A stretch of DNA of 64,000 nucleotides from Nesterenkonia haasae (GTDB lineage: Bacteria; Actinomycetota; Actinomycetes; Actinomycetales; Micrococcaceae): the NCBI RefSeq assembly GCF_010119385.1, contig NZ_VFIE01000021.1, forward strand, positions 62,001 through 126,000, written 5' to 3'. A program made the position numbers and the translations under genes. Positions 44,479 through 52,914 of this stretch are shown one piece after another; the stretch's first letter is position 1; the number at the start of each line of letters is the position of its first letter. The notes under the pieces are model-generated. The model made no database searches, was not told where the DNA came from, and worked only from the letters and a program-made list of their open reading frames with translations.

Positions 44479-45477
44479 GTGTCTGATTCATCTTATGCCG
44501 TTGAGGCCCGTGGCCTGGTGAAGAACTTCGGCGACAATGTGGCCGTTGACGGCGTCGATCTCACCATTCCCCGTGGAGGTATTTACGGGGTGCTCGGGCC
44601 TAATGGCGCGGGCAAAACCACTGCTATTCGTATGCTTGCTACACTGCTGCGCCCCGATGCAGGAGAAGCCCGGGTGCTGGGGCACGACATCTTTACTGAG
44701 CCGAAAGCTGTGCGGGAACGGATTGCACTGACGGGTCAGTTCGCCTCCCTTGATGAGGACCTGACCGGTATAGAGAACCTCATCCTGATCGGACGGCTCC
44801 TCGGTTTCACCAAACACCACGCGCGCCGCCGCGGCAAGGACCTGCTCAGCGCATTCGGTCTGGCAGACGCCGCGGACCGGCAGGTCAAGAAGTACTCCGG
44901 AGGTATGCGACGCCGTTTGGACATCGCCGGGTCACTCATTGTCACCCCGGACATGATGTTCCTTGATGAACCGACCACTGGAATCGACCCGCGAAGCAGG
45001 AACCAGGTCTGGGACATCATCCGCACCCTGGTCGCCGGTGGCACCACCATCCTGCTCACTACCCAGTATCTGGAAGAAGCGGATCAGCTAGCCGACCGAA
45101 TTGCAGTCATCGACCACGGCCGTGTCATTGCCGAAGGCACCCCAGGGCAGTTGAAGTCGCAGGTGGGCGCCGGAGCGTTGAAACTTCGACTGACCGATCC
45201 GGCCCAACGCGAAGAAGCGGCCGGGGTGTTGGAGCGCAGCTTGGGCAGCGCCGTGGTCCGGGAGAAGGATGCCGCTGCTCTGACTGTTCGATTGGGGGAG
45301 GAGGCCGGCGCCTCAGCAGCGATGAGATCCCTCGAGGAAATCGGCGTAGCGGTAGAGACATTTTCCTATGGCCAACCCAGCCTGGATGAGGTGTTCCTGG
45401 CTCTGACGGGGAAACCCGCTGAGACGGAGAACGACGACGCGGCCGCCGCCCCAGACTCTGAGAAAGTTGCCCAATGA
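44479..45477 (+). CDS. ABC transporter ATP-binding protein (DrrA-like)
   Basis: The 332-residue ATPase has Walker [10 protein letters not shown] near residue 38, the ABC signature [12 protein letters not shown] near 136 and Walker [14 protein letters not shown] near 158. The C-terminal extension of about 100 residues is that of the daunorubicin-resistance DrrA family. It starts with GTG after GAGAGG and overlaps the permease start by 4 bases (ATGA). It powers export by the permease that follows; antibiotics, lipids or peptides are possible cargo. Confidence 0.92.
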   Translation: MSDSSYAVEARGLVKNFGDNVAVDGVDLTIPRGGIYGVLGPNGAGKTTAIRMLATLLRPDAGEARVLGHDIFTEPKAVRERIALTGQFASLDEDLTGIENLILIGRLLGFTKHHARRRGKDLLSAFGLADAADRQVKKYSGGMRRRLDIAGSLIVTPDMMFLDEPTTGIDPRSRNQVWDIIRTLVAGGTTILLTTQYLEEADQLADRIAVIDHGRVIAEGTPGQLKSQVGAGALKLRLTDPAQREEAAGVLERSLGSAVVREKDAAALTVRLGEEAGASAAMRSLEEIGVAVETFSYGQPSLDEVFLALTGKPAETENDDAAAAPDSEKVAQ

Positions 45478-46358
45478 GCCAGACCACCACCAGAACCGAT
45501 CAAGAGGGTTCAGCAGAAGCCGCGAAAATTCAGCGAGTCCTGCTGCCAGCTGATCAGCGCCCAGCTCCGTCGGGTCCAATCAGTGGTTCAATCACTTTCG
45601 GATGGCGCGCGCTGCTTAAGATCAAGCACATCCCCATGCAACTGTTCGACGTGACCATATTCCCCATCATGATGACGGTGATGTTCACCTTCATCTTTGG
45701 TGGAGCTATGGGTGCAGTGGTCTCAGGCACGGGCGAGACCGGTGGGCCGGCAGTCAGTGAGTACGTCCAGTTCTTCATTCCGGGGATCTTCGTCCAGACG
45801 CTGATCATGATCACCATGTACACCGGTATCACTCTCAATAAGGACATCTCCAAGGGAATCTTTGACCGGTTCCGGTCACTTCCGATCTGGAGGCCCGCCC
45901 AACTGGTCGGCGCCCTGCTGGGGGACCAGGTCCGCTACGGCCTGGCTGGCACGATCATCCTCACAGTGGGGTTCATCGTCGGGTTCAGGCCTGAGGGTGG
46001 ACTGCTGGGCGTGCTGGCAGGTTTTGCTTTGCTGCTGATCTTCAGCTTCTGCCTCTCCTGGGTGTGGACTATGGTCTCGCTGCTGATGCCCAATGAGGAA
46101 GCTGTCATGGGGGTGTCCATGACTATCATCTTCCCGCTGACCTTTGCCTCCAATATCTTTGTGCCCACGGAGACCATGCCGAGCTGGTTGAGCGGCGTGG
46201 TGGAGGCCAACCCGGTGAGCGTTCTCGTTTCTGCTATCCGGGAGCTCATGGATGGGACGTTCGACGCCGGAAACATCGTCGCCGTACTCATCTACTGTGC
46301 CGTCCTCGTCGCCATCTTCGCCCCGATATCTATGTACATCTACAATCGGAAGTCCTGA
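45474..46358 (+). CDS. ABC-2 type transporter permease (DrrB-like)
   Basis: The 294-residue permease has about six membrane helices: [52 protein letters not shown], a further helix near [30 protein letters not shown], and the last near [16 protein letters not shown]. The ABC-2/DrrB motif [17 protein letters not shown] is near residue 122. It forms the membrane half of an exporter with the upstream ATPase. A small secreted-peptide ORF and a two-component system follow, the usual setting for an export or self-resistance module. Confidence 0.92.
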   Translation: MSQTTTRTDQEGSAEAAKIQRVLLPADQRPAPSGPISGSITFGWRALLKIKHIPMQLFDVTIFPIMMTVMFTFIFGGAMGAVVSGTGETGGPAVSEYVQFFIPGIFVQTLIMITMYTGITLNKDISKGIFDRFRSLPIWRPAQLVGALLGDQVRYGLAGTIILTVGFIVGFRPEGGLLGVLAGFALLLIFSFCLSWVWTMVSLLMPNEEAVMGVSMTIIFPLTFASNIFVPTETMPSWLSGVVEANPVSVLVSAIRELMDGTFDAGNIVAVLIYCAVLVAIFAPISMYIYNRKS

Positions 46359-46463
46359 AATCTGGTCTTTGGTATAGGTGCGCCAGGCAGAAACTCCGGA
46401 ATCCTTAGCTGTATCGCAGGAAGAGTTCATAAGGAACCTTCCGGGTATTGCTTGGAGAGAATC

Positions 46464-46652
46464 ATGATCCGGTTGTTCGTCGCAGTGGTCTTCACCGCTT
46501 CCAGCATCCTCGGCGGATCGCACGCTGGCGCAGGTGCTGCTTTCGAAGCGACACAAGAAGCTGTCATCACAGTTGCCGCCACAGAGGCCTCCGAAGTCTC
46601 ACAAGCAGGTTTTATCAGTGGCATGGTGTGCCGATTGCTTCGCAGCTGTTGA
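46464..46652 (+). CDS. Putative secreted small peptide with C-terminal Cys pair, unrecognised
   Basis: The 62-residue frame has GGAG 6 bases before its ATG. It shows a signal-peptide-like N-terminus, MIRLFVAVVFTASSILGG, with plausible cleavage after GAGA (about residue 25). The remaining 37 residues are Ala-, Glu- and Thr-rich and end in CRLLRSC, so the two Cys (56 and 62) could form a small disulfide loop. It sits between an ABC exporter and a histidine kinase on the same strand. No modification enzyme is adjacent. It may be a signal, a bacteriocin-like peptide or a spurious frame. Confidence 0.45.
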   Translation: MIRLFVAVVFTASSILGGSHAGAGAAFEATQEAVITVAATEASEVSQAGFISGMVCRLLRSC

Positions 46653-46684
46653 GCACTACCCCCCAAGGGGGCACAGCGGGTCGG

Positions 46685-46690
46685 TAGACT
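46685..46690 (+). promoter_or_regulatory. Leaderless-type -10 box of the sensor kinase gene at 46697
   Basis: TAGACT lies 6 bases before the ATG at 46697, after the small peptide ORF. It would let the two-component system be transcribed separately from the exporter. Confidence 0.45.
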
Positions 46691-46696
46691 ACGCAT

Positions 46697-48019
46697 ATGT
46701 CTGAGCCTGAAAAAAAGATTGGTCAATGGGCTCATGACATCCGCCCCCTCCCCGGTGGGAAAAAGTTGTCAGCGGTTCTCGTCGGAGTATGCGTTGTTGT
46801 CGTAGGCGGCGATGCCCTCACAGGCACATACGACCTCAGCTCTGCACGGGGCCTCACCGAGATGGTTGTACCTTTCCTCCCCCTGGTGGCGCTAGCAATC
46901 GGTGGAGCAGGTTTCGCGGTGCCCACATGGTTTCTTGCCCTTTTCGGTGTACTACTGCTCGGTGCTCCAGCATCAGTCGTCTCCTGGCTAATCTTTCCCA
47001 ACCTAATAGTGGTGACATTCTGCTGTTTCCTCCTGCCGTGGAGGCCGGCCCTCGCCTTCACCGGCGTGACTCTGCTTCTGGTTCCCGCGCTGGCGCTACC
47101 TGGCGAACACGCTACTGAGGCAGTTGTCGTTCTCGGCGTTGCCATATTCCTTGGCGCCATGGCGGGACTGAGCTTGAACGTCTACCGCCAGCGGCAGGAA
47201 CGGAGCGCCCACCGCATACGAGACCTCGAAAAGCACCAAGCCTTAGTACGTGCGGAGGAACGAACCCGTCTGGCCTATGAACTGCACGATATTGTCGCCC
47301 ACGATGTCACTGTGATGGCCATGCAGGCTCGTCGCGTCGACTACGTCAAAGACCCGGAGAAATTGCAGGAGATCCTGCATGGGATCGGAGGCACGGCCCG
47401 CCAGACCCTGCAAGATCTCCGGAGTCTCGTCGCTCTGCTGAAAGAGGATGAGAAAGAACAGCGCGGATCGCACACTGACAAAACACCGTCCACGTCAGAG
47501 GACGCTGAGCCGCTCGGCACAGGAGCTATGTCCGGAGAGACAGCCACCGCTGTGGGATTCGTCCATGACGTCGACGCTGTGGTCGACGCCCTGAAACGCT
47601 CTGGCTTCCAGGTCAGCCTCACCGTTGAGGGACAGCCTGCACGCATTCCGGCCAGTATGCGTCAGGCGTTGCGTCGGACGGTGCGTGAACTTGGGACGAA
47701 CATTCTCAAGCACGCCGAGCCTGGCAGTCAGGCCGATATCCTGCTCCGAGTCGAAGCGAATCAGGCCACGCTCTGGGCCAGTAACGAGGTGTCCACTGCC
47801 CAGCCCATCATGTCATCACGGACCGGACTTGAAGCGATGCGGGCACGGTGTGACGCCTTTGGAGGGCACGTGACGATACGGGAAGAGCAGGGTCGGTGGA
47901 TGACGTCGATCGTCATGCCTCTGGAGGGGCTGCATGCCAAGCCCTCGGGTGAGCGTGACAAAATGAGCCTCACGCGTCTGCACCGGGACGATCCCGGCGT
48001 TGGCACTCGCGTCGATTGA
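46697..48019 (+). CDS. Membrane-bound NarL-type sensor histidine kinase
   Basis: The 440-residue kinase has an N-terminal membrane block of about four to five helices (residues 20-165) with little exposed extracytoplasmic sequence. A HisKA_3 domain follows with phospho-acceptor His197 in RLAYELHDIVAHDVTVMAMQ, then a HATPase-like domain with RELGTNILKHAEPGSQ. The G1 box is degenerate (LWASNEV rather than DNGxG). A linker near residues 253-282 is Ser/Thr/Glu-rich. TAGACT (46685-46690) lies 6 bases before the ATG, so the mRNA is probably leaderless. It pairs with the response regulator at 48042 and could report on the exporter's substrate or the upstream peptide. Confidence 0.88.
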   Translation: MSEPEKKIGQWAHDIRPLPGGKKLSAVLVGVCVVVVGGDALTGTYDLSSARGLTEMVVPFLPLVALAIGGAGFAVPTWFLALFGVLLLGAPASVVSWLIFPNLIVVTFCCFLLPWRPALAFTGVTLLLVPALALPGEHATEAVVVLGVAIFLGAMAGLSLNVYRQRQERSAHRIRDLEKHQALVRAEERTRLAYELHDIVAHDVTVMAMQARRVDYVKDPEKLQEILHGIGGTARQTLQDLRSLVALLKEDEKEQRGSHTDKTPSTSEDAEPLGTGAMSGETATAVGFVHDVDAVVDALKRSGFQVSLTVEGQPARIPASMRQALRRTVRELGTNILKHAEPGSQADILLRVEANQATLWASNEVSTAQPIMSSRTGLEAMRARCDAFGGHVTIREEQGRWMTSIVMPLEGLHAKPSGERDKMSLTRLHRDDPGVGTRVD

Positions 48020-48041
48020 ATTTAGAGGGGAGTGGGGCCGG

Positions 48042-48713
48042 ATGGCTCGTGTACTGCTGGTGGATGACGAACCACTCACCCGTGAGATCCTCCGAGAGTA
48101 CCTATCTGTGGATCCGAACCTGGAGGTCGTCGGCGAAGCCTCTGACGGCCAGTCCGCAGTCAGCCAGGCAACGGCGCTGAAACCCGACGTGATTCTCATG
48201 GATATGCAGATGCCTGTGATGGACGGAGTGCAAGCGACTGCGGCGATACATGTGAAAAACCCGCACGTCAGCATCTTGGGTTTGAGCACCTTTTCGACGG
48301 ACCGCTATGTTGTTGACCTGTTGCGGGCCGGGGCTTCGGGATACCTTGTCAAAGATGCCCTCCCGGAGGAGATCCGCGCCGCAATCCACAAGGTGCTAGT
48401 GGGGGAATCTGTCCTTTCGGCGGAGGTGACCCGCCATGTGGTCAGTGGCCTTGAACGCTCCAAGCCGGCCGAAGTCTCTCCTGACAAGGCCCTTCTCGAG
48501 ACCCTGAGCGAAAAAGAGTTGGAGGTCATCCGGCTGCTCAGCCGAGGGATGAGTAATCGGGAGATGGCGGAAGAGTTATTTCTGACGGAATCGACTATCA
48601 AGGCGCGCTTCGTTAGGGTCATGGAGAAACTCGGGGTGAGAGATCGAGTGCAGATCCTCGTCACTGCCGTCGAACGAGGCCTGGTGGATCTTTCACCCGG
48701 GAACCGGTCCTGA
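48042..48713 (+). CDS. NarL/LuxR-type response regulator
   Basis: The 223-residue regulator has receiver Asp8, Asp9, phospho-acceptor Asp54 (VILMDMQMPVMDG) and Lys104 (YLVKDAL). The C-terminal LuxR helix-turn-helix is TLSEKELEVIRLLSRGMSNR, then LFLTESTIKARFVRVMEKLG. The ATG at 48042 is preceded by AGAGGGGAG; the longer in-frame ATG at 48000 lies within the kinase gene. It starts 22 bases after the kinase and is clearly its partner. The DrrAB-like operon upstream is the most likely target, by analogy with similar clusters. Confidence 0.92.
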   Translation: MARVLLVDDEPLTREILREYLSVDPNLEVVGEASDGQSAVSQATALKPDVILMDMQMPVMDGVQATAAIHVKNPHVSILGLSTFSTDRYVVDLLRAGASGYLVKDALPEEIRAAIHKVLVGESVLSAEVTRHVVSGLERSKPAEVSPDKALLETLSEKELEVIRLLSRGMSNREMAEELFLTESTIKARFVRVMEKLGVRDRVQILVTAVERGLVDLSPGNRS

Positions 48714-48729
48714 AACTGAAGTCCCCGGC

Positions 48730-49650
48730 TCAGGTGCGCCCCAGCACCTCACGCAGCGGACGCAGCAGGGAATCCGCCGCGTGCTGCACGTCGGCGTCGG
48801 GTACGGCGTTGAGCATCTCCTCAGGCTCCAAGAGGAGTTGTGAGCCCCATCCCGCAGTCTCATATTGCGCCAGCGCGCGCGCCAGCTGCTGAGGAGAGCA
48901 CCAGGGGCGGCGTAGGGTGGCGATTCCGAACCGTCTTGCTCTGGAAAGTCGGTCTGGGTCACACCGCTCCAGAACGGCCTCCGCCTCGGTCAGCGCTTTG
49001 GCCATAATCGGAAGCCCTCCCTGGCCGGAGAGGATCAACTTCCAGTTCACTCGTGGTGCTCCGCGCGACAACGTGCGGCTGACCTGCAGCAGGGCACCGT
49101 GGTGAACAGCCGTCACCGCATCGGGAAGGATCGTCCCAGGCCCAGCCGCGAGCAGGCCGAGTCCGAGGAATGTTGCGGCTTGACCTGCGGTCTCGCCGGG
49201 ATCCTCACCGGAGATGAACAATTGCTCAAAGCCGCTCACCTCCGAGCGTCGAAGGATGCTGGGCTCTGGTATCCCTGGAGCAGAGTAAGCCGTCTCCCCA
49301 GCAGTGGAGACGAGACCTTCCATCTCGAGAACGTCAGGGGACGGGCCCACACTGGCGAGGAAGGGCTCCGGCAAGAGGAAATTCGTTGTGGCTGCAGACC
49401 GGAGCACATGGGCCCACTGGGTGGCTTCGGCCGGAGGCAGACTGACCACCGCACCTAGAAATCCGTCTCCCGAACACCATTCCAGCGCGATCGGGGTGAC
49501 ACCACTGTGAACTTCCACATGGAGCATCAGGGCTCTCAGGTGGCCTTCTACGTATTGGTCCGTCTGGACCCTCCAGTGCACAGCGATTATGGTGCATGCC
49601 GATCGCTGATCGGCTACGACGAGGGGGTGGGTCCTGGAGATGGTAGTCAC
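48730..49650 (-). CDS. Hypothetical protein, 306 residues
   Basis: A long frame with GAGGAG 5 bases before its GTG start is transcribed toward the response regulator. I recognise no family. The protein is mixed alpha/beta in appearance, without signal peptide or membrane helix. The N-terminal region (TIIAVHWRVQTDQYVEGHLR and LEWCSGDGFLGAVVS) looks like a compact domain. The middle carries GQAATFLGLGLLAAGPG, and the C-terminus is Arg/Leu-rich and ends with VQHAADSLLRPLREVLGRT. It might interact with the neighbouring two-component system or sirtuin, but nothing in the sequence shows that. Confidence 0.7.
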   Translation of the reverse strand: MTTISRTHPLVVADQRSACTIIAVHWRVQTDQYVEGHLRALMLHVEVHSGVTPIALEWCSGDGFLGAVVSLPPAEATQWAHVLRSAATTNFLLPEPFLASVGPSPDVLEMEGLVSTAGETAYSAPGIPEPSILRRSEVSGFEQLFISGEDPGETAGQAATFLGLGLLAAGPGTILPDAVTAVHHGALLQVSRTLSRGAPRVNWKLILSGQGGLPIMAKALTEAEAVLERCDPDRLSRARRFGIATLRRPWCSPQQLARALAQYETAGWGSQLLLEPEEMLNAVPDADVQHAADSLLRPLREVLGRT

Positions 49651-49792
49651 GGGTGCTCCTCAGGTGTGCATTCCTCTGCTGACATCTACTACGTTACGGA
49701 GGATCGGATCGAGTGCTGCTGTACTTGAGTACAGAGTTGACGTGGGAGAAGACCCACGGGCCACGAGTTCGCATCACGAATCGCCCGAGCTT

Positions 49793-49798
49793 TACCCT
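49793..49798 (+). promoter_or_regulatory. Leaderless-type -10 box of the sirtuin gene
   Basis: TACCCT lies 7 bases before GTG 49806 and supports that start over the longer open frame. Confidence 0.5.
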
Positions 49799-49805
49799 TG
49801 GTGGT

Positions 49806-50588
49806 GTGCAGGTACTTGACGAGGTCACGGACGAGCTGGCTGATCTAGTGCGGTCCGCATCGCGGGTGGCGGTGCTTACCGGAGCGGGAATCTCGGCAGA
49901 GTCCGGCGTGCCGACCTTCAGGGAGGCCCAGACCGGGCTGTGGGAACAGTTCTCCGCGGAGGACCTTGCCACCCCGGAGGCGTTCGATCAAGCACCGGCA
50001 TTGGTGTGGACGTGGTACCGATGGAGGCAAGCGCTCCTCCTCCAGGTCGATCCGAATCCAGGACATGCTGCGTTGGCCAGGTGGCAGCATCAGCTTGCTG
50101 CCACGGGCGGGGACCTGAGCATCATCACCCAGAATGTTGACGACCTCCACGAACGCTCCGGTGCCCGGGTCCTTGCGCATCTGCACGGCTCTATCTTCGA
50201 CCACCGGTGCGTTGATTGCACGAAGCCGGCTGACTTGCCGGCGCCTCACTATGACGGCTTCGCGCATCCGCCAGAGCCCGCGGAACCCCCGGCATGTGAA
50301 GCGTGCGGGGGAAGCCTGAGGCCAGGGGTGGTGTGGTTCGGGGAGATGCTTCCGATGAACGCTTTCGACAGCGCCTCAGCGGCAATCCGTTCAGCAGATC
50401 TGGTCGTGGTGGCAGGAACATCGGGTATTGTTCAGCCGGCAGCATCCCTGCCTCTCCTCGCGCTGGAGAGCGGGACCCCGTTGGTTGAGGTCAACCCTGA
50501 AGAGACGGACATCAGTGATGCCATGGACTACTGCCTGCGCGGCCCCTCCGGGACAATGTTGCCGGCAGTGGCTGATGCTGCCCTCTGA
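49806..50588 (+). CDS. NAD-dependent protein deacylase, sirtuin (class III-like)
   Basis: The 260-residue sirtuin has the NAD site GAGISAESGVPTFR (residues 26-39), TQNVDDLHERSG, and the catalytic His in HLHGSIFDHRC. A zinc site has CVDC and CEAC, and GVVWFGEMLP is typical of bacterial class III enzymes. Tyr71 and Arg74 (WYRWR) match the YxxR pair that makes SIRT5 and CobB desuccinylases, so removal of succinyl or malonyl groups is plausible besides deacetylation. TACCCT (49793-49798) lies 7 bases before GTG 49806, so it is probably leaderless; the longer frame upstream has no sirtuin homology. Confidence 0.9.
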   Translation: MQVLDEVTDELADLVRSASRVAVLTGAGISAESGVPTFREAQTGLWEQFSAEDLATPEAFDQAPALVWTWYRWRQALLLQVDPNPGHAALARWQHQLAATGGDLSIITQNVDDLHERSGARVLAHLHGSIFDHRCVDCTKPADLPAPHYDGFAHPPEPAEPPACEACGGSLRPGVVWFGEMLPMNAFDSASAAIRSADLVVVAGTSGIVQPAASLPLLALESGTPLVEVNPEETDISDAMDYCLRGPSGTMLPAVADAAL

Positions 50589-50626
50589 TGTGCAGCGCAT
50601 CGACCCGTTAAAGTAAGGATTCGTCT

Positions 50627-51559
50627 GTGACGTTGTGGGAAGCAGTACTCCTGGGCGCGATCCAGGGTCTATTCATGTTCATTCCGGTGAGCTCGTCTTC
50701 ACATTTGGTGATCGCAGAACACTGGCTTATGGACACCGGGTCTAGAATTCCGGCACCCGATACCCCAGAAATGATCTTCTTCAACCTCGTCGTCCACCTC
50801 GGCACCATGGTCTCGGTTGTGGTGGTGATGTGGCGCCCTTTGATCAAGTTGCTCTCTGGCACCGTGCGTGAGGTGGGGTGGGTCTGGCGACGCCGGACCC
50901 TGCGGCACATGATCCACCTGAAAATGATGCTTCTTGGCGTAATCGTTGTTGGTATCACTGGCGTGCTCGGACTGATCATCCGCGAATACGGCGCTGAGGT
51001 TTTCGCCACTCCATGGATTGTGGCCGTGTTCTTGTTCATCACTGCCGGCATTCTCTGGTGGACCGACAGCGTCACCTACACATGGCGCGGCGCCGCGCAG
51101 ATGACGATCGCAGTAGCAGTTGTGATCGGCCTCGCGCAGGCCCTGGCGCTCTTCCCGGGAATATCGCGATCCGGGATCACCATCGCCGCGGCACTGGCAC
51201 TTGGTATGCACCGCCGAATCGCCGCACAGTTCAGCTTCTTCGTCGCGATTCCGACGATCATGTCCGCCACCGCCGTCCAATCTCGGAGCTTGATCGGGCA
51301 TCAGGGCGGCTTCAGCATCGGGGCCGAGGCGTACTGGGCAGCCTTCATTGTGGCCGCAGTCGTGGGAGCCCTCGCCCTGTGGATGGTGCTGACCCTGCTG
51401 TACAAGGCGAGGTTTAGGATCTTCGCCGTCTATGTGGTGCTCTTCGGGATCTTTATCCTCATCTTCCAGCCCGATCTGTCCGATCCGCCCCCACTGGACG
51501 AGACACCGATCCAAGAGGAGCAGGACGCCGAAGCTCGTGCGGCCCAACCCTCCGACTAG
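50627..51559 (+). CDS. uppP: Undecaprenyl-diphosphatase homologue (UppP/BacA), variant active site
   Basis: The 310-residue, about eight-helix membrane protein is a UppP homologue, the family that recycles undecaprenyl diphosphate and confers bacitracin resistance. PGISRSG with its Arg is intact near residue 182, and PVSSSSHLV is near residue 20. The first motif, normally QGLTEFLP, reads QGLFMFIP, so Gln13 is present but the Glu normally four residues later is Met17. The C-terminal 25 residues are charged and possibly cytosolic. The GTG at 50627 follows AAGGATT. This may be a paralogue with altered activity. GGGCCG-loop-CGGCCC (51574-51590) lies just downstream. Confidence 0.82.
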   Translation: MTLWEAVLLGAIQGLFMFIPVSSSSHLVIAEHWLMDTGSRIPAPDTPEMIFFNLVVHLGTMVSVVVVMWRPLIKLLSGTVREVGWVWRRRTLRHMIHLKMMLLGVIVVGITGVLGLIIREYGAEVFATPWIVAVFLFITAGILWWTDSVTYTWRGAAQMTIAVAVVIGLAQALALFPGISRSGITIAAALALGMHRRIAAQFSFFVAIPTIMSATAVQSRSLIGHQGGFSIGAEAYWAAFIVAAVVGALALWMVLTLLYKARFRIFAVYVVLFGIFILIFQPDLSDPPPLDETPIQEEQDAEARAAQPSD

Positions 51560-51573
51560 GCTGGAGGGAGTTG

Positions 51574-51590
51574 GGGCCGGAAGGCGGCCC
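51574..51590 (+). terminator. GC-rich hairpin downstream of uppP
   Basis: GGGCCG and CGGCCC form a perfect 6-bp stem with the 5-base loop GAAGG. There is no T-tract after it, so it is at best a weak or Rho-assisted terminator, or it belongs to the leader of the next gene. Confidence 0.35.
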
Positions 51591-51624
51591 AGGGTAAAGC
51601 GATCAGACGGGAAAACAGACAATC

Positions 51625-51948
51625 GTGATGTGGCTCTATGTCATCGCTGTCATGGTTCTAGGCGTCATCGTGGTGCTCCTAGTAGGAAAATGGGAGGGAG
51701 CCGAAGCTCCCCGGGAAGAGCCTCCGGCTGGAGGCCCGCACCCGATTGACACACTCCTGAGCCATGCTCCTGAGCGCCGAGTCAGCGCCGAGGACCTCGA
51801 GCAGGTGGAGTTCGACACTGCTGTTCGCGGATACCGCATGGAGCAGGTGGACCAGCTTCTTGACACGCTGGCCCAGCAGCTGCGTGAATCCGAAGGTCGG
51901 AACAGCGACTCGGATCCGGCTGAACGTCGTGACATCACCACTGAGTGA
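51625..51948 (+). CDS. DivIVA-domain membrane protein
   Basis: The 107-residue protein begins with a membrane helix (MWLYVIAVMVLGVIVVLLVG), followed by a Pro/Glu-rich linker. Residues about 60-95 match the DivIVA domain, with FDTAVRGYRMEQVDQLLDTL and a coiled-coil-like start after it. Such small actinobacterial proteins associate with curved membrane at poles or septa. GTG at 51625 and ATG at 51628 are adjacent; either could start translation, and no good Shine-Dalgarno is present. The gene precedes a DUF3117 gene, a common actinobacterial pair. Confidence 0.82.
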   Translation: MMWLYVIAVMVLGVIVVLLVGKWEGAEAPREEPPAGGPHPIDTLLSHAPERRVSAEDLEQVEFDTAVRGYRMEQVDQLLDTLAQQLRESEGRNSDSDPAERRDITTE

Positions 51949-52004
51949 GAGATAATGGTGGAGTAAGAGCTGACGGGCACGACGACGGAAAGAGGAAAAT
52001 CCAG

Positions 52005-52175
52005 ATGGCTGCAATGAAACCGCGTACAGGCGACGGTCCGATGGAGGTCTCTCAGGAAGGGCGTAGCTTGATTATGCGTGTGCCGATTGATGGTGGCGGT
52101 CGCCTGGTGCTTGAGATCAATAAGGAAGAAGCCGAGTCGCTCAAGCAGTGCCTCATCCGAGCCGTCGGCGAATAA
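52005..52175 (+). CDS. DUF3117 small conserved actinobacterial protein
   Basis: The 56-residue protein begins MAAMKPRTGDGPMEVSQEGR and ends EEAESLKQCLIRAVGE, the exact pattern and length of DUF3117 proteins found almost only in actinobacteria. Its function is unknown. AAGAGGAAA lies upstream of the ATG at 52005. An in-frame extension to 51945 is not conserved in character and is rejected. The gene converges with the O-methyltransferase with no spacing. Confidence 0.9.
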   Translation: MAAMKPRTGDGPMEVSQEGRSLIMRVPIDGGGRLVLEINKEEAESLKQCLIRAVGE

Positions 52176-52817
52176 CTAGCGCTTCACAGCCACAAGCAAC
52201 CCAGTACCTGTGCTCAACAGGGCGGTCACGACAGCGTCGTCATCCCGCAACGTCGCCTCCACGTGCCGCATAGCCTGAGTCGATGCCTCCCGAACAGCGG
52301 GTTTAGGGACACGGTCTGCATCGAGAGCGTCGTTGAGGATCAACGTGCCGCCAGCGTGCAGCAGACGCAGTCCGTGCTGCACGTATTCGGCAGCTGCCTC
52401 GCCCTCGGCGTCGATAAACACCAGATCGTAACCCCTCGGCGTCAGCCGGGGCAGGACCTCGGTGGCCTTACCGGAGATCAATCTGGTTCGTGAGGACGGC
52501 ACACCAATGCTTCGAAGCAGCTGGCGCGTTGCTCCCACCGAGTCAACATCCGCGTCAATACCTGTGAGCACGGCATCCGCGGCGGCACCGCGCATCAGCG
52601 CCGCCCCAGCCAGTCCCGCTCCGAGGCCGATACCCACGATGTTCCGGGCACCGCATGCGGCAGCCAAGGTCGTCAGTGCCGCCGCTGTTCCGTCGGAGAT
52701 CGGTTTCGTTCCCACATCGGCGCTCAGCTGACGGGCCCGTTCCAGCAGACTGTCCTGTCCGGAATGTTCTTCAGCGTAGGCCCAACTGGCATACTTGTTC
52801 TTTTCCGGCGTACTCAT
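52176..52817 (-). CDS. SAM-dependent O-methyltransferase (class I, family 3 type)
   Basis: The 213-residue methyltransferase has the SAM motif IVGIGLGAGLAGAALM near residues 60-75. VLTGIDADVDSVGATRQLL follows with the acidic residue that binds SAM ribose, then YDLVFIDAEGEAAAEY (post-motif Asp) and LLHAGGTLILND. It is similar in size to the actinobacterial O-methyltransferase (Rv1220c type) that lies near tatB in other genomes. TATGCT on the minus strand lies 6 bases before the ATG, suggesting a leaderless transcript. The substrate is unknown. Confidence 0.88.
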   Translation of the reverse strand: MSTPEKNKYASWAYAEEHSGQDSLLERARQLSADVGTKPISDGTAAALTTLAAACGARNIVGIGLGAGLAGAALMRGAAADAVLTGIDADVDSVGATRQLLRSIGVPSSRTRLISGKATEVLPRLTPRGYDLVFIDAEGEAAAEYVQHGLRLLHAGGTLILNDALDADRVPKPAVREASTQAMRHVEATLRDDDAVVTALLSTGTGLLVAVKR

Positions 52818-52914
52818 GTGTGAAGCATATATTGCTGCAGCGAACCCCCAGGTGAGCCAAGATTCTCAGAAAAAAATAAGCCTATTCACAGAAAACACCT
52901 GCACACTATGGGCG

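Noticed and set aside
51945-52004. N-terminal extension of the DUF3117 protein
   Set aside because: The family begins at MAAMKPRTGDGP and has about 55 residues; the ribosome-binding site is inside the extension.
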